Shown here one piece after another: positions 44,301 through 56,300 of a stretch of DNA of 64,000 bases (position 1 is its first letter; every line of letters begins with the position of its first letter). The notes beneath the pieces are model-generated. The model ran no database searches and was not told the DNA's origin. It was given only the letters and a program-made list of their open reading frames with translations. A program made the position numbers and the translations under genes. This DNA comes from Euptelea pleiosperma (Eukaryota; Streptophyta; Magnoliopsida; Ranunculales; Eupteleaceae). The DNA lies in contig CM068552.1 of NCBI GenBank assembly GCA_035048495.1, positions 18,478,154-18,542,153 of the forward strand, in the 5' to 3' direction.

Positions 44301-47300
44301 CGAAGCATCACCGAGAGAGCACCAATGACCATGACTACCTCCTTTGATAAGGAAGTAGACTACCTTATAGCTGATCGCCGAGTAAGCAGACGCGGAGTAC
44401 AACCATATACGGAGTACTTAGTGAAATGAAAAGGACTACCGGAAAGTGAGGCTAGCTGGGAGCGCGCCGACACTCTTTGGCAATTCGAAGACCAGATCGC
44501 TAAGTTCCAAGAAGAAAATGCGACGAGGACGTCTGCAGATTAGGTGGGGGAGAGTGTCACGGGCCCGCTAATTAAGCCCGTTACAAGCCCACATCTAAAT
44601 CCATCATTGGACCATTCTATACTCCAGAAATCTAGAGTGTCCTAGAAGATTCTAGAAGACTCTGGAGCATTATGGAGAACCCTAGAGATTGGAAGGATCT
44701 AAACTACTCATGAGAGTTCTAGGGGATCTCTACCCTTTTGTAACATATGTACATTCTAGATAATTCTTAAAGAAGAATTGTATAGAAAGTTCTAGAGACT
44801 AGTGTACTCAAGGCTTCAAGCCTATATAAAGGGGAGCCTTCCTCATTTGTAAGCATCTAAGAATTGAGTAGCAATTCAGGAGTTCAAGTTGTGAGCTTTA
44901 CAACCATCTTCCCTCTTCTCCTTAAGTGTTCTTGTTGTGATCAAGTAAGTGAGTGTCTTGGTGAGTTTGGGAACTCTCAAGGCAACAAGGAAAGGCTGAC
45001 TCGAGTACCGTTGGAGCGTGACACGAGTGCCGCATGGGTCTAAGGCAAAGAATTTGTAACCCTGTGACATTAGGCTCTATGTTCTGCTTTTGTCTTCAAT
45101 AAAGCTTACATTAATAAATAAAAAAAACATAGTTTTTGGTGGTGTTTTTTTTTTTTAAAATAGGCTTCTTGTAAATTCGGGGTTTTCCCTTATTTAATGT
45201 ATATAATCATCCAGAGAAAGGAAAAAAGCTTTGTGGTGGGGCTATGGAACTCAAGCCACTGTCGTGCTTTTAACATTGTATTGCCAGTCCCAAGCCTGGA
45301 CGAAAGAGGGTTACGTCATGTTGGCAGTTGATGTAAAACATTTGCCACATCCTTTCACGAATCTTATGGTGGTGGCCATGTAAAACCTTTTTCCTTTGAA
45401 GTGCCATTGTAAGACATGAAATGTGTTGACTAACCACTTTATTTTCAAAGCTTAAGCTGTTAGAGGTAGGCTTAACAATGTATGCCAAAGGATCCCTGGC
45501 ACACACACGAATAATGTATGTCAAAGCCAGAGCACACGCTCAACACTTGTGACACCTGGTGTTTGGTGTGGGGCTATAATGACAATGATAATCAAGTTCT
45601 TTCAATGCTATGGGTTATGTATCTCCTTTGAGGATTCTGTTTATGTTACCATGTCTATTAGCATGTCAATTGATTGAAATTTTTTGATAATGCTTTTGTC
45701 TGTGACAAAATTTACTAATCAACTACTAGTGTTAGAGAGTTGCCACTTTTTTCTGCATTTGAACTTCATGGTTGCCTCGAACTTTGTTTTTATTTTAGTT
45801 TATTTGATAATTGACAGAAATTCTATATTAATTTCAAGACTTCAAGTATGAGTACAAAAGTTAGGGAAGAGAGTTTTTAACATACAAAGTCTCTATTCAC
45901 ACCTATCCTTGCTAAAGGGTCCACCATGTCATTGGCACACCACCTAAGAGAGAGAGAAGATAAGGTTTCGTCCTCTCAGTAACTCCCTCCTCCAAGGATA
46001 TGTTGTATGAATGCTATACACTTGTATAGGCTTAAATGAAAAATCAGAACATTAGCAAAGAAGTAGCTCATTTCTTATCCTAACCATTTGGGTTCCGGCA
46101 ACCTGAATCCTATTTTTCCATTCAACATATCTTCTGTCAATGCATGTGTATTTGGATCTTTTTTTATTACCTCAATTCGTGTCATTTCGGACTTCCTCTC
46201 TCCCTTTTGGAGCCATCAACTTGCACCAAAGCACTCATTCTTACTGGTGCTGTTGTTTATCTTTGTTGTACATGCCAAAAGGGAGATATGCATCACTTGA
46301 CCATTACACCATGCTTTTTCGTAACATTACACCATGCTTTTGTTATGGAAATTGCATTCTTTTTCCTATTAAAGTGTTAGAAAATTTGATATACACTGAT
46401 GGGATGGTGATGTCAATTCTTCAGGGTAAATGTCAACTTTGGGCAGCAACCATATGTTTTTGATATTGAGGTAAGCTTATAACTTTTTTCTTTGGTCAGT
46501 TTCAGTTACAGGCCTGCCTAAATGGTTGATTGCTTAAGCATATGGTGTTCTCAATAATCACTAGGAATCAGTTAAGGTTATATCTATAAATCTATGACGC
46601 AGTTATCCTATGAAGCTGTTATGTACGTACAGAAAAATGTTTTGTCATGTAAGTCTTTTGTCTGATTTTTGGTCATTAATCCTAGGCTCATAGCTCAAAC
46701 GGTTTTTGGTTGATTCCTGGAGCTTACATGACAACATTTTTCTGTATGTATCAGCTTTGCTCCTTCATGAGATCCCTGGAGATTAACAAACAGTCAAGTT
46801 TATTCAGGAGTTTTGGTTTAGTTAGGATTACAGGACTTAACTTTCTTCAGTTATCATCTTTGGTCCTTCATGTGATTCCTGCGGACTAACCATGTATGGT
46901 CATTGACGATGCTGGTTTAGTTAGCAGTGACCAGTTTCAGATGGCAAATTTTTTCCAAACAAATGGTGGGAGCAGAAATAGCTGCAGTTCATGCATCCTT
47001 GTTGGAAATCACATTAGGAATTTTGAGTCTATCTTCTTGAGCATGGATTTTAACTCGATTGTAGATTTCTTTTCCCTCGATCGTAGATTCTAAGTCTAAG
47101 TATATATTTTTGGATTAGGCGTTTGTGTTGGAGGAAAGACGGAAGCAGCAGATGACGATTGAAAAAATATCATTGCCACTTAATGTCAGTCATTGGTACG
47201 TATACACTAGATTGCAACTTCTTTTATACAAGATTTTCTAGTGCGATGATTTGTTTAAAGGAGAGGTTTATTAACAGAGGTATGAGAACCTGCCATTGTA

Positions 47301-50300
47301 TTTTGTTGCCAACTGTTTCATGTGCAAAGCTTTTAATGGGGGTTCGGTTACTGCTACAATTTTTTGTGAATAACGTTTTCCAAACAAAGTAACTCGTTAA
47401 TTGGTTTGTGTGCTTTATTTAATAGAACAATATTACACTTAAGACTGGTCAAGAAGGGCGCTAAGAGTGATTGGAAATGACTAATGCAATTTCCCGGAAA
47501 CTTGGAGTTATTTTGTTTGCTTAATATTCTAATTACAAATAGACTGATAGCAATAACCAAACGTCCCTCTTACAGTTGTATTACCTCTATCTGAGTATTA
47601 AGGTATATATGTACATGTATAAGCATAAAGCAAGGTACGACTTATGGACTTTCAGTACACGCGTACAAAAAAGTGTACTAGGATCAAAATCTAGAGGTTG
47701 ACATCAAAATTAAAGTGTGAGTTCTGCTATGTAAGCATGTCAACCTTGTGACCGTGCCATTGTTTGTATTTTGAAGTTATAAATTTGTTCCAGTGATGCA
47801 CTTGTGGTTGTTTAATGTTAGGCATGACACATTGACCAAATTTTTTTGTTAGATGCAATTGACATCGAACAATGATATCTTGCTTCTCTTTTCTACTTCT
47901 AGATGCAATTTAAGCATCTCTAAGTTTAAAGGCAAGTTAAACATCGCATTTGTTGTTTGGAACATAAATTTTCTGGTCATCATGCTGGTTGTGTGGGCTT
48001 TTGTGTAGGTTTTCTTATTTGCCCTAAGGAAGTTTTGTAATTCATTTATTATTAGAGATGAAGGGAAGTAAAGGTTTAGACGCTTTTTATTCGCCAAAAA
48101 TGTTCTTTATGGATACATTGTCCCACATCTCATAAATTTTTGTCCCATTTTTTATTTTATTTTTCTTTTTTATCTTAGGATTTTCTTTTTGTTTCTTTCA
48201 ATAGCCTTAAGGGGGTGTTTGGCAACACAAAAAAGTTACTTCTTGACTTTTTTAAGTTCAAAAGTTACAAAGTTAGTTTGGATGTGTCTCTTGTTTTAAC
48301 TTTTGAGAAGTTAAAAACTAACTTCGAAGAGTTGCTAAATTTTTTTGCTTTTATCTTTTGAGTGAAGTTATTTCTCAAAAATTAAAACTACTCCCGATAC
48401 TTTTCTTTCGAAGGGAAACAACGACTCCCTCTTCCTCTTCCTCTCTCAATAACCCTAGCAAATAGAGAAGGTGAAGGTGAAGGTTCGTGACTGTCCATTG
48501 AGGTAGATTCTCTTTCTCTCTATAGATTTATTTTTAGTTTGATTTCTTAGAAGTTTCAGAGATTTCTTCTTTCAACCAATTTGGTCATGCTAGTTTTCGT
48601 AGAAAAAGTTCAGGTCGTTACTTCTTTACTGTGTATGATATATGCCCTAGCTTCTGGTTTGGTCAGGTGAAAACCCTAGATTATAAGTAAATGAGAACTT
48701 AGAGAGTCTTTGAAGAACATTGGACTCTGAATCACTGACAATGAAGTGGGAAGTATGGTTGAGAAGGCGAGTTGAGAGAGGCTTTTGATGTTTTCGATGG
48801 GGATGGAGATGGGTTGATCACCATGGATGAGTTGAGTTTGGTTTTGTCGTCATTGGGGCTGAAGCAAGGGTTGAGGATTGAGGGCTGCAAGGAGATGATC
48901 AGGAAGGTTGATATGGATGAGGATGGTATTGTCAATGATCAGGACCGTTGGTTTGATTGCTGCAATTCCTGGGTTGTGTGTACATTTGTATGAAGCAGCC
49001 TGTTGGTGATTTCTGTTCTAGTGATTCGGGCACTTATTCATCATCCGTATGCCTGTTCATGAAGCCAATGATGAAAACGTGCTTGAGTCCAACTGCTAAA
49101 ATCACCGGTCAGGCTGATTTTTGGTTTATACGTCCAGCAAGGTATGGGCCAAGCATTTATGCGTTAAGTTTGCTCAAAAGAGTTTCAAGTGGCATTTTGA
49201 GGGATTTCTCTACCAAACTTTTGAACCACTTGATGATACAATCATTGAAAAAATAACCAAAATCTCCGATTTTTCGAATTCACGAATCAATCGCTGATTA
49301 ATCGGCAAAATCTCCGATTAGTTGAAAAACTTGACGATTTTACCGATTTTGGAATTTTGATTGTGAATGATGAATCATGCTTATGAGTTATTACTTATTA
49401 TTATGGAATTATAGATGTGATTTTCATCATATAAATGGGTTTTGTTATATATATTTATTTATTTTTGTCAAATTTTACCGAATTTTCCCAACTTGCCGAT
49501 TTATTGCCGAATCCTGACTTTGTGACTATGGATACAATCCCTCTGTTACACCTTTCATTGTGGGGTGATCTCATAAGAGCTACTACCTAACCATTTGTTG
49601 TTAGGTGATCTATTTTGGGATGTTCCTCAGCAATTATGTCATCAGTCCAAATTGCATTTTTGGGTGGGGGAGACTTCAAAATTTGAAGTCCCCCTGGTTA
49701 AGCCTTTAAGGTTTTAAGATTTTAAAAGAGTGTAAAGTCTAATACTCCCAACAGTACAACACCATGGTTGGTTTCTACATAGAAATGATGAAAGCCAGAG
49801 TTCACAAAACTGCTTTTAATTGGCTCAGTTCTTCATTCAATCACGCCAAGTATATGTTAGTCTTCTTAATTTTGCAATTTTCATGGTTTTCAATTAATAT
49901 GTGCTTGTTTGAGGTTTTATTGGTTTTACTTTGATGGGTCCTTTAAGATCAATGAAAAAAATGATTATGAATTGGAGATGATCAACATTTCATCGTGATT
50001 GGATTCTTGTTTATGTTTGAGAACTCCAATTGTGTTCTACTGATTGTGTTATGGTGCTCTGCACCTTTTTCTATAGTTTTTAACATGGTTGAGTTTTGTT
50101 TCTGTGATTTGGGCTTGATTTGAGATTGGTCGAATATGTTCTGTTTTTCCTTTTTCCTGAATTTAGATCATTATGGTTTTGATGGATGGTCTGTCTTTGG
50201 TCTGCTATGTGATGTATGTTTGGATTATGAAACTTGTAATATAGTCATACTCCTTCAATCAAGGTAAGGATTTGATGTAGGATGCATGCGATGGCCTAAG

Positions 50301-53300
50301 ATCTAAAGCTGAGATTAACAAAAGATTATTAAGAATGATGAAATAACAAACTTCCATGCTAATCAGATGCAAACATTCAGATTTCAAGCATATAAAGTCA
50401 TTAAAGTTCAAGACTTTCACGCACAATCCCACAATGTTAGACCCGTTGCTTTAACGGCACGAATCTAATGGAAGATGTATTAAACAACCATTTACCCCAA
50501 AAGATCGACCTTTTGAGGAAAAGCGAAACAACTATGTATACCAATGGGTCATCGGGCCAACACAACACGTGTGGGGAACACACCATCCACTAACATGCCC
50601 CCTCAGTGGGAATATACTCCGTTGGAGACTTGAACCTGCGACCTCCCAGGTCTTAAGGCTCTGATACCACATTAAACAACCATTTAGCCCAAAAGATCGA
50701 CCTGTTGGGGAAAGGCGAAACAACTATGTATACCAATGGGTCGTCGGGCCAACACAACACGTGCGCGGGGAACACACCATCCACTAACAAGATAGAACTT
50801 CCAACAAGCTTAGGGTCAGCCCATCAATCCATATGAAGTTTCTTTGCACCTCTAGGATTTAAAGAAAGGCTACAATCCACTTTAATGTATGAAGCAAGCA
50901 ACATGGAACATGGATCAAGGTGATGTCTCAAGCACATGCGGGGTTACAAATAAACTTTCAACAATTCAAGAAGCAAGAAAGTCCATTTCCAACAGTCTAT
51001 ATAATAATTCATCACAAAACAATGCTTGGTTCAGGTTTATTGTGGTTCGGTTGGGCCTTATGGGTATGTTTTGGGTTGTTTCAGTGATATCGAAGAGGAT
51101 TAAAGGTGTTGGAACAGTAGGTTAACAGCCTAGGATTATGGAATGGCTGGGGTTTCATTTAGAAGGTGACACGTGGCATAAATGGGGCTGGAGGTAGTGG
51201 TAGCCGGGGTTTTGGTTATGGGAAGCAACAACTGCAAGTTCTAGGGGCCTAGGAGGTCTCGGCTGCAGGTGTAACGACCATAGAGGCCAGCGGCAACAAA
51301 GTTTGATGCTGCAGGTAATGATGGTTGCTGGTTTTCAGGGTCCAGGGAGCATAGGAGTTGCAGGTTTGGGGCTTATGGTGGCCTGGACTGCAAGTTTGGG
51401 GCCTATGAGGGGTTGACAGCATGGGGGTTTGGGTCTATGGGTGATAGCAGCAGGTGTGGGTTGAAGGAAAACCACTAATAAGGGTGGGTTTGGTTAGGGT
51501 TTACAGATGTGGTAGGGTGACGGCTGCATGCATAAGGGCAGTAGGAGGAGGACAGTTGCTGTTTGTGTGGGTGTAGTGGTTGTAGATCTCAGGGGTACGG
51601 ATTTAGGGTTGTAAGGGCCTTGCCCGCAAGTGTAGGCAGCATGGGAGATGGCGGCTGAGGATCTAAGGGTTATGGAGTTGATCGTTGGCAGATCTAGGGC
51701 TAGGGGACTGACAGCTTACAAATCTGGGTTTTGTGGGGCTGGCGATTGGAAAGTTAGGTTTATAAGTGGCGGTAGGAGGTTTTGGTACAAGAGAAGGTGG
51801 TGGCTGCTGTTTCTGGGTTTTGGAATCCAAGAATAGCCATTAGAGGTAGCTCGGCTAGGGTTTTTGCAGGAAATGGGGTTAGCATGCTTTGGAACCAACT
51901 GAAGATGGATCTCATGGGTCGATTTCTGTAGATTTAGAGTATGGTAGCAAGAGAATAAAGAGCAAACAGAAGTGAGAAAGATCAAGAAGGAAAAAATACC
52001 TAGAAATAAGTGGTAATCTCTCCCTTGGCCTCACACCTAACCCATTAAGAGAAAATCATGCATAAGAGCATCATCTTCTTCTTCATCATTCATCAAAACT
52101 TCATTAACCCTAAACAAGAGTTTTTAACAAGTATTTAAATGAAAAAGAAAACCTAATCTAATCTTGGCCATCCAAGTAATCTAATGACCCAAACAAAAGA
52201 CTGCACTTAAACAACTAACCATATATTAAAATGAGTCCCATAATTTTGGGCTAATTACAAAGACATCCACAAGACAAAAAAAAAAAAACTAAGCCTAAAA
52301 AAACAAAAAAAGAAACTATCAAATAGATTGCTCCCGTGTAGGATTCCTGGCATTGCTCTGCCATGTTTCCCACCCATTTTAAAGTTGTGTGTTGGGTGAC
52401 ATTGTTTTGTTTGTATAATATAACCATCTTTATATTATTTCTGATAATTATGTCCATGTAACGCTTTGGAAAAAGTGATGTAACAATTTTTATATGAATA
52501 TTGTGCAATGTAGTTGGGATAATATTTTATATAATTAAAAAAAATCAATATCGTTCTATCGTATAAATTGACTTTTTTGTCAAATTAATGCCAAACCGAC
52601 ATTTTGACTTTTTGGCTTATAAGTTTGTGTTTTGCCAAACTAACTTTTGACTTTTTTGGAAGTGAGAAGTCGACTAATAACTTCTACTATAAGTAGAACT
52701 GTAGAAGTGCTTTTACTTCTTGTTCCCAAATGACCCCCAGGTAAGGACTTTGCTTGTTGTTTGAACATCTCGGTTATACTCATTTTATGAACATGTTTCT
52801 TGATTGCCCAACATTCTGCCCCATAATGCACTTGTCTTGAACTTTGAAGAACCTACTGTAACTCCTGAATGTACTAACGTGGATTTTGGCGGTTCTTGGC
52901 ATCTCTTGAGCTTGTTTACTGGTTTTTATTTTATTCATCAAGTTTGAATTCTTCCTTTTTGAAAATTTACTTTGGGACTGTTACTACCTTCTTCTATATC
53001 TTTAATTCATCATTATCTTTTACTCTTTTCTGAACATGTGTTGCCTTTTGCAGTTAACAATTTTGTATTTGGTAATCAGGATTGTTCGTTCCTACTTGCT
53101 ACACTATGGGTATCAAGATACACTCAATTCATTTGATGTGGCAAGTAAAAGTACTGTTCCTCCTATCCCCCTAGCTCAAGAAAATGGCTTCAATGAGGAA
53201 AAAGATATGTATGCACTAAGCCATAGAAAGATTCTGCGTCAGGTAAGAAAATCTATTATGAAGCTTTCAAATCCGAGTTAATAGCCAACCAATTAGTTTT

Positions 53301-56300
53301 CATTTTAGATACTCAAATATTTCAACATGCCCAATGTAACTGTATCCACATGATATAACACCGATTGCTGGTATTGGATACTGCATGAATACTTCAAAGT
53401 TACAATGTTTCTCATTTGCTATTGTATCTTAACTCCTAAGAATTTCCTATTTGTTTTGTCAACAAAAAAAAATGAAAATAACATAGAATGATACTTAGCT
53501 TAAAATATTGAATTTAAAGCCTATTGTCAACATATTGGGTGGAATATTTGAATCTGTATGTGCCCTAGAGTTCAGGAAATGAAGATTTGTATCTTTGACT
53601 CCCTCTCCCCTTTCCATATTCGTATCCCATATCTGGGCATCTTCCCTTACTTGTTCTCTCTTTCCTCATAATACAGTAACCAGGGTTCTAAACTTCGACT
53701 TCACCCTCTAAGTTAAAATTCAGAATTTATTTGAGGAAGTTTAATTTGACAAACTTTTGTAAAAATTCTTCAACTTACAGAAATTTGTAAAATTATTGCC
53801 AAAATGCTGGAAAAATACGCTGATATTTCAAGAAACAATAGAACAAGAATGAACAACACCCATAACTCGTTGTATCAGAGAAAACAACCATTTGGAGTAA
53901 CGTATGCAAGATGAATAGCCTTCCATACTTATTGACCCAAGTATCTAAAGGATTGAGAACCTGAGAGGCGAAATTTACAATTAATTGTTAAATTTAATGT
54001 CATGTAATTAAATAAAACTCTGTTACATCTTTGATTTTTCATTGCCACATTGATTTACGACCCGCTTGTCATCTCCACCCTAGCCCAGGCCTCCTGATAA
54101 ACTATTGTACAATGTGCAAGGAAATTAACTATTCTATCTTAACAGCAAATAACAAAAAATTAATTCACAAATATTTTCTATGCTCTTGTTAAGAAGCCCT
54201 TTTGATTCTCAATCAGTTTCCTAATTAGTTTTTAGTTATTCAAATTTCTATATTTCATTAATTAAAAACTAAACTTTAAATTTCAAAGAATAATATTAGA
54301 GATAGGAAGTTGACCCATTAGATTTCATTTTTAGTAACATTGATGCATCCATTTGTTATGCTATGCTTTCCCAATTTATTCTTTTTTTTTTTAAATATCA
54401 TTAATATTTTGCGATTAAAATATTTTTTAATTACAAAAAATTTATTATATAAATAGATAGACAAAGGCTTTTGGTTTAATGTTCAATAATTAGATCGGGT
54501 GAAAGAACATGACATGTATTTAGATCCAACACTAAGTGTGCTTGTCTTGGGTGAAAAGAAAGAAATTGTGGTTTTCTCGAATATTTTGGAATTTTATCCC
54601 TAAACATAAAAAAATAACAAATAAATCTCGTGGATTCATTTACACAATTATAATACTAATGTAGCTTAAGCACATGAAAGAAACTTGTATTTACAGAAAG
54701 AAATGGTTCTTACTGAAGAACAACTTCAAAACATAGTGTTAAAGTTAGTTTAATCTTTGGTATTTTTGTTGAGTTTTGTCGGTTTACGCTTTTGGCGAAG
54801 TGAAGTTCACCAGTAATATTTTGGCAAATTTTACAGTTTAAGACAAAACTTTGAAACAAATGAGAAGCATTAAAAAAAACTTATATCTCCATTTTCCTCA
54901 CATTTCCTTGTTTTGGGGAGGTTCCTAGGTTAAAACGACTACTATGTTCTTTGGAATTCTTCCCTGTAATGTCTGAGTTGTTTGGATTGTTACTAGTGCT
55001 TTTACAGTTGTACATTCTTGTCTTCAACTATTGACCATCATAATTACAAACCAAATTCTAGCCTTACAATGTTAGTTTTGTTCTTCGATATTTAGTTTCT
55101 TCTTTTGTGACATATTTTCTCTACTAATGAAGCTCATCAGGAGTGGAGATATTGATTCCGCATTCGGTAAACTTCGGGAATTGTATCCTCAGATTGTGCA
55201 GGTAGACTGCTTCAAATTTCAGATATAGAACAGCAAATTCTTATTGCCTCTCAATGACAGTATCGCCTTTTTGTTTTCTTAGGCTTCTCTTTTATTGTAA
55301 AATGGATGCACTAATGCGAAACAAATTTGAATCTCAAGCTGGTTTTATATCTCTTTTGTCCTCCCTTTTTTTTGGGAGTAAAAAAATCAAGCGAGGTTTT
55401 AACATGCCAGTGTCAGACTATGGTTGGTTCCCAAAGGATACACATATGGTCGAAAATTTGGAAACTCAACTCCGGAAAAATTTAGAAAATTGGAAATTCA
55501 GTTACTCACATATATGTATTTGAAAGAGCTAAACAAGCATGAAGATATTACTCAGAAGTTCAGAACTTTATACTTATATAAAGAACCATCTGAAATGGAA
55601 AAAAGAGAGAAAAAAGTTAAATGGTGCATATACACATTGAAGCACATATTTGAGATTGCGAGTCACACTTACAGAGTAGTCTTGTAACTTGCACATACCA
55701 ACAGTCATGTAATATACATAAATGCACATACATATATGATAGGGCAAATAAGTATACATCATTAGGGAGGTGGCCTTGAAGTGGGTAGGTGAAGTAGTGC
55801 TGGCTATAGGTGACCTTGAAGGAGATAAATCCCCAGATCCCCACAATAACGTTTTACAAAGCTTGGTGGAATGTCATCATGGAGGCGTTCGTGAACATGC
55901 TAAAGGAATTATTTAGAAATGTAAGGTTGGAGAAAGGATCTAACATGACGTTCTTGGTGCTTGAACCAAGAAGGATGGGGTTGAATATCATTAGGTTATG
56001 GTCTATTTGTGACTAGCTCTTACGAACTTTTAGCTAGAGTCCTTTCCAATCAATTTAAATTTGTTCTCCGACCATCATATATTGCCTCACCACGGGGCCT
56101 TTATGGGTGGATGGCAAATTCTTGATGGGGTTGTTCATCAGTCATCACTAACGAATGCATTGATCTTGATTCTTGATTGAGACAAGGTAATTGATTATTT
56201 GCAAATTGACATAGATAAGGTCTATGATCACATAGGTTGGGAATTCCTTGACTATGCTTTCCAGAAAGGGATTTGGCAATGTATGGAGGAATAGATTTCA

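Larger units (their letters stand above)
39347..45069 (+). mobile_element. Complete Ty3-gypsy chromovirus, 5.7 kb, nested in the LINE
   Basis: Two 515-bp LTRs (39347-39861 and 44555-45069) begin TGTCACGGGCCC and end GTGACA. The flanks share TTAG (39343-39346 and 45070-45073). PBS TGGTATCAGAGC at 39864-39875; a purine tract (AGGTGGGGGAGAG) precedes the 3' LTR. Order gag-protease-RT-RNase H-integrase with a C-terminal chromodomain identifies a chromovirus; the exact subclade (perhaps Galadriel-like) is not certain. By eye the LTRs differ at about 22 positions, mostly transitions. Multiple stops make it inactive. Confidence 0.92.
38042..45128 (+). mobile_element. LINE 3' fragment split by the gypsy element
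   Basis: LINE sequence runs from about 38042 ([16 protein letters not shown]) to 39346 and resumes at 45074-45128, ending in a short A-run near 45119-45126. Visible segments: [72 protein letters not shown], the zinc-site [24 protein letters not shown] stretch (first Cys replaced), and [15 protein letters not shown]. Frame breaks lie near 38250, 38490 and 38985. It is 5'-truncated. Confidence 0.85.
48211..52738. mobile_element. Possible 4.5-kb composite element filling intron 5
   Basis: The left boundary GGGGGTGTTTGGCAACA (after TAA) and the right boundary TGTTCCCAAATGACCCCC are imperfect inverted copies. Inside both ends AAAAAAGT and AAAAGTTA.AGTTTGG-type words are inverted as well. If these are one element, it carries a captured EF-hand fragment, a MITE and a TRIM. 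The right flank is AGG, not TAA, so the two ends may instead come from different copies of one family. Confidence 0.35.

Noticed and set aside
51648..51985. Short overlapping open frames on both strands in G-rich intron 5 sequence
   Set aside because: Composition-driven; no domain or family visible and no partner exons.
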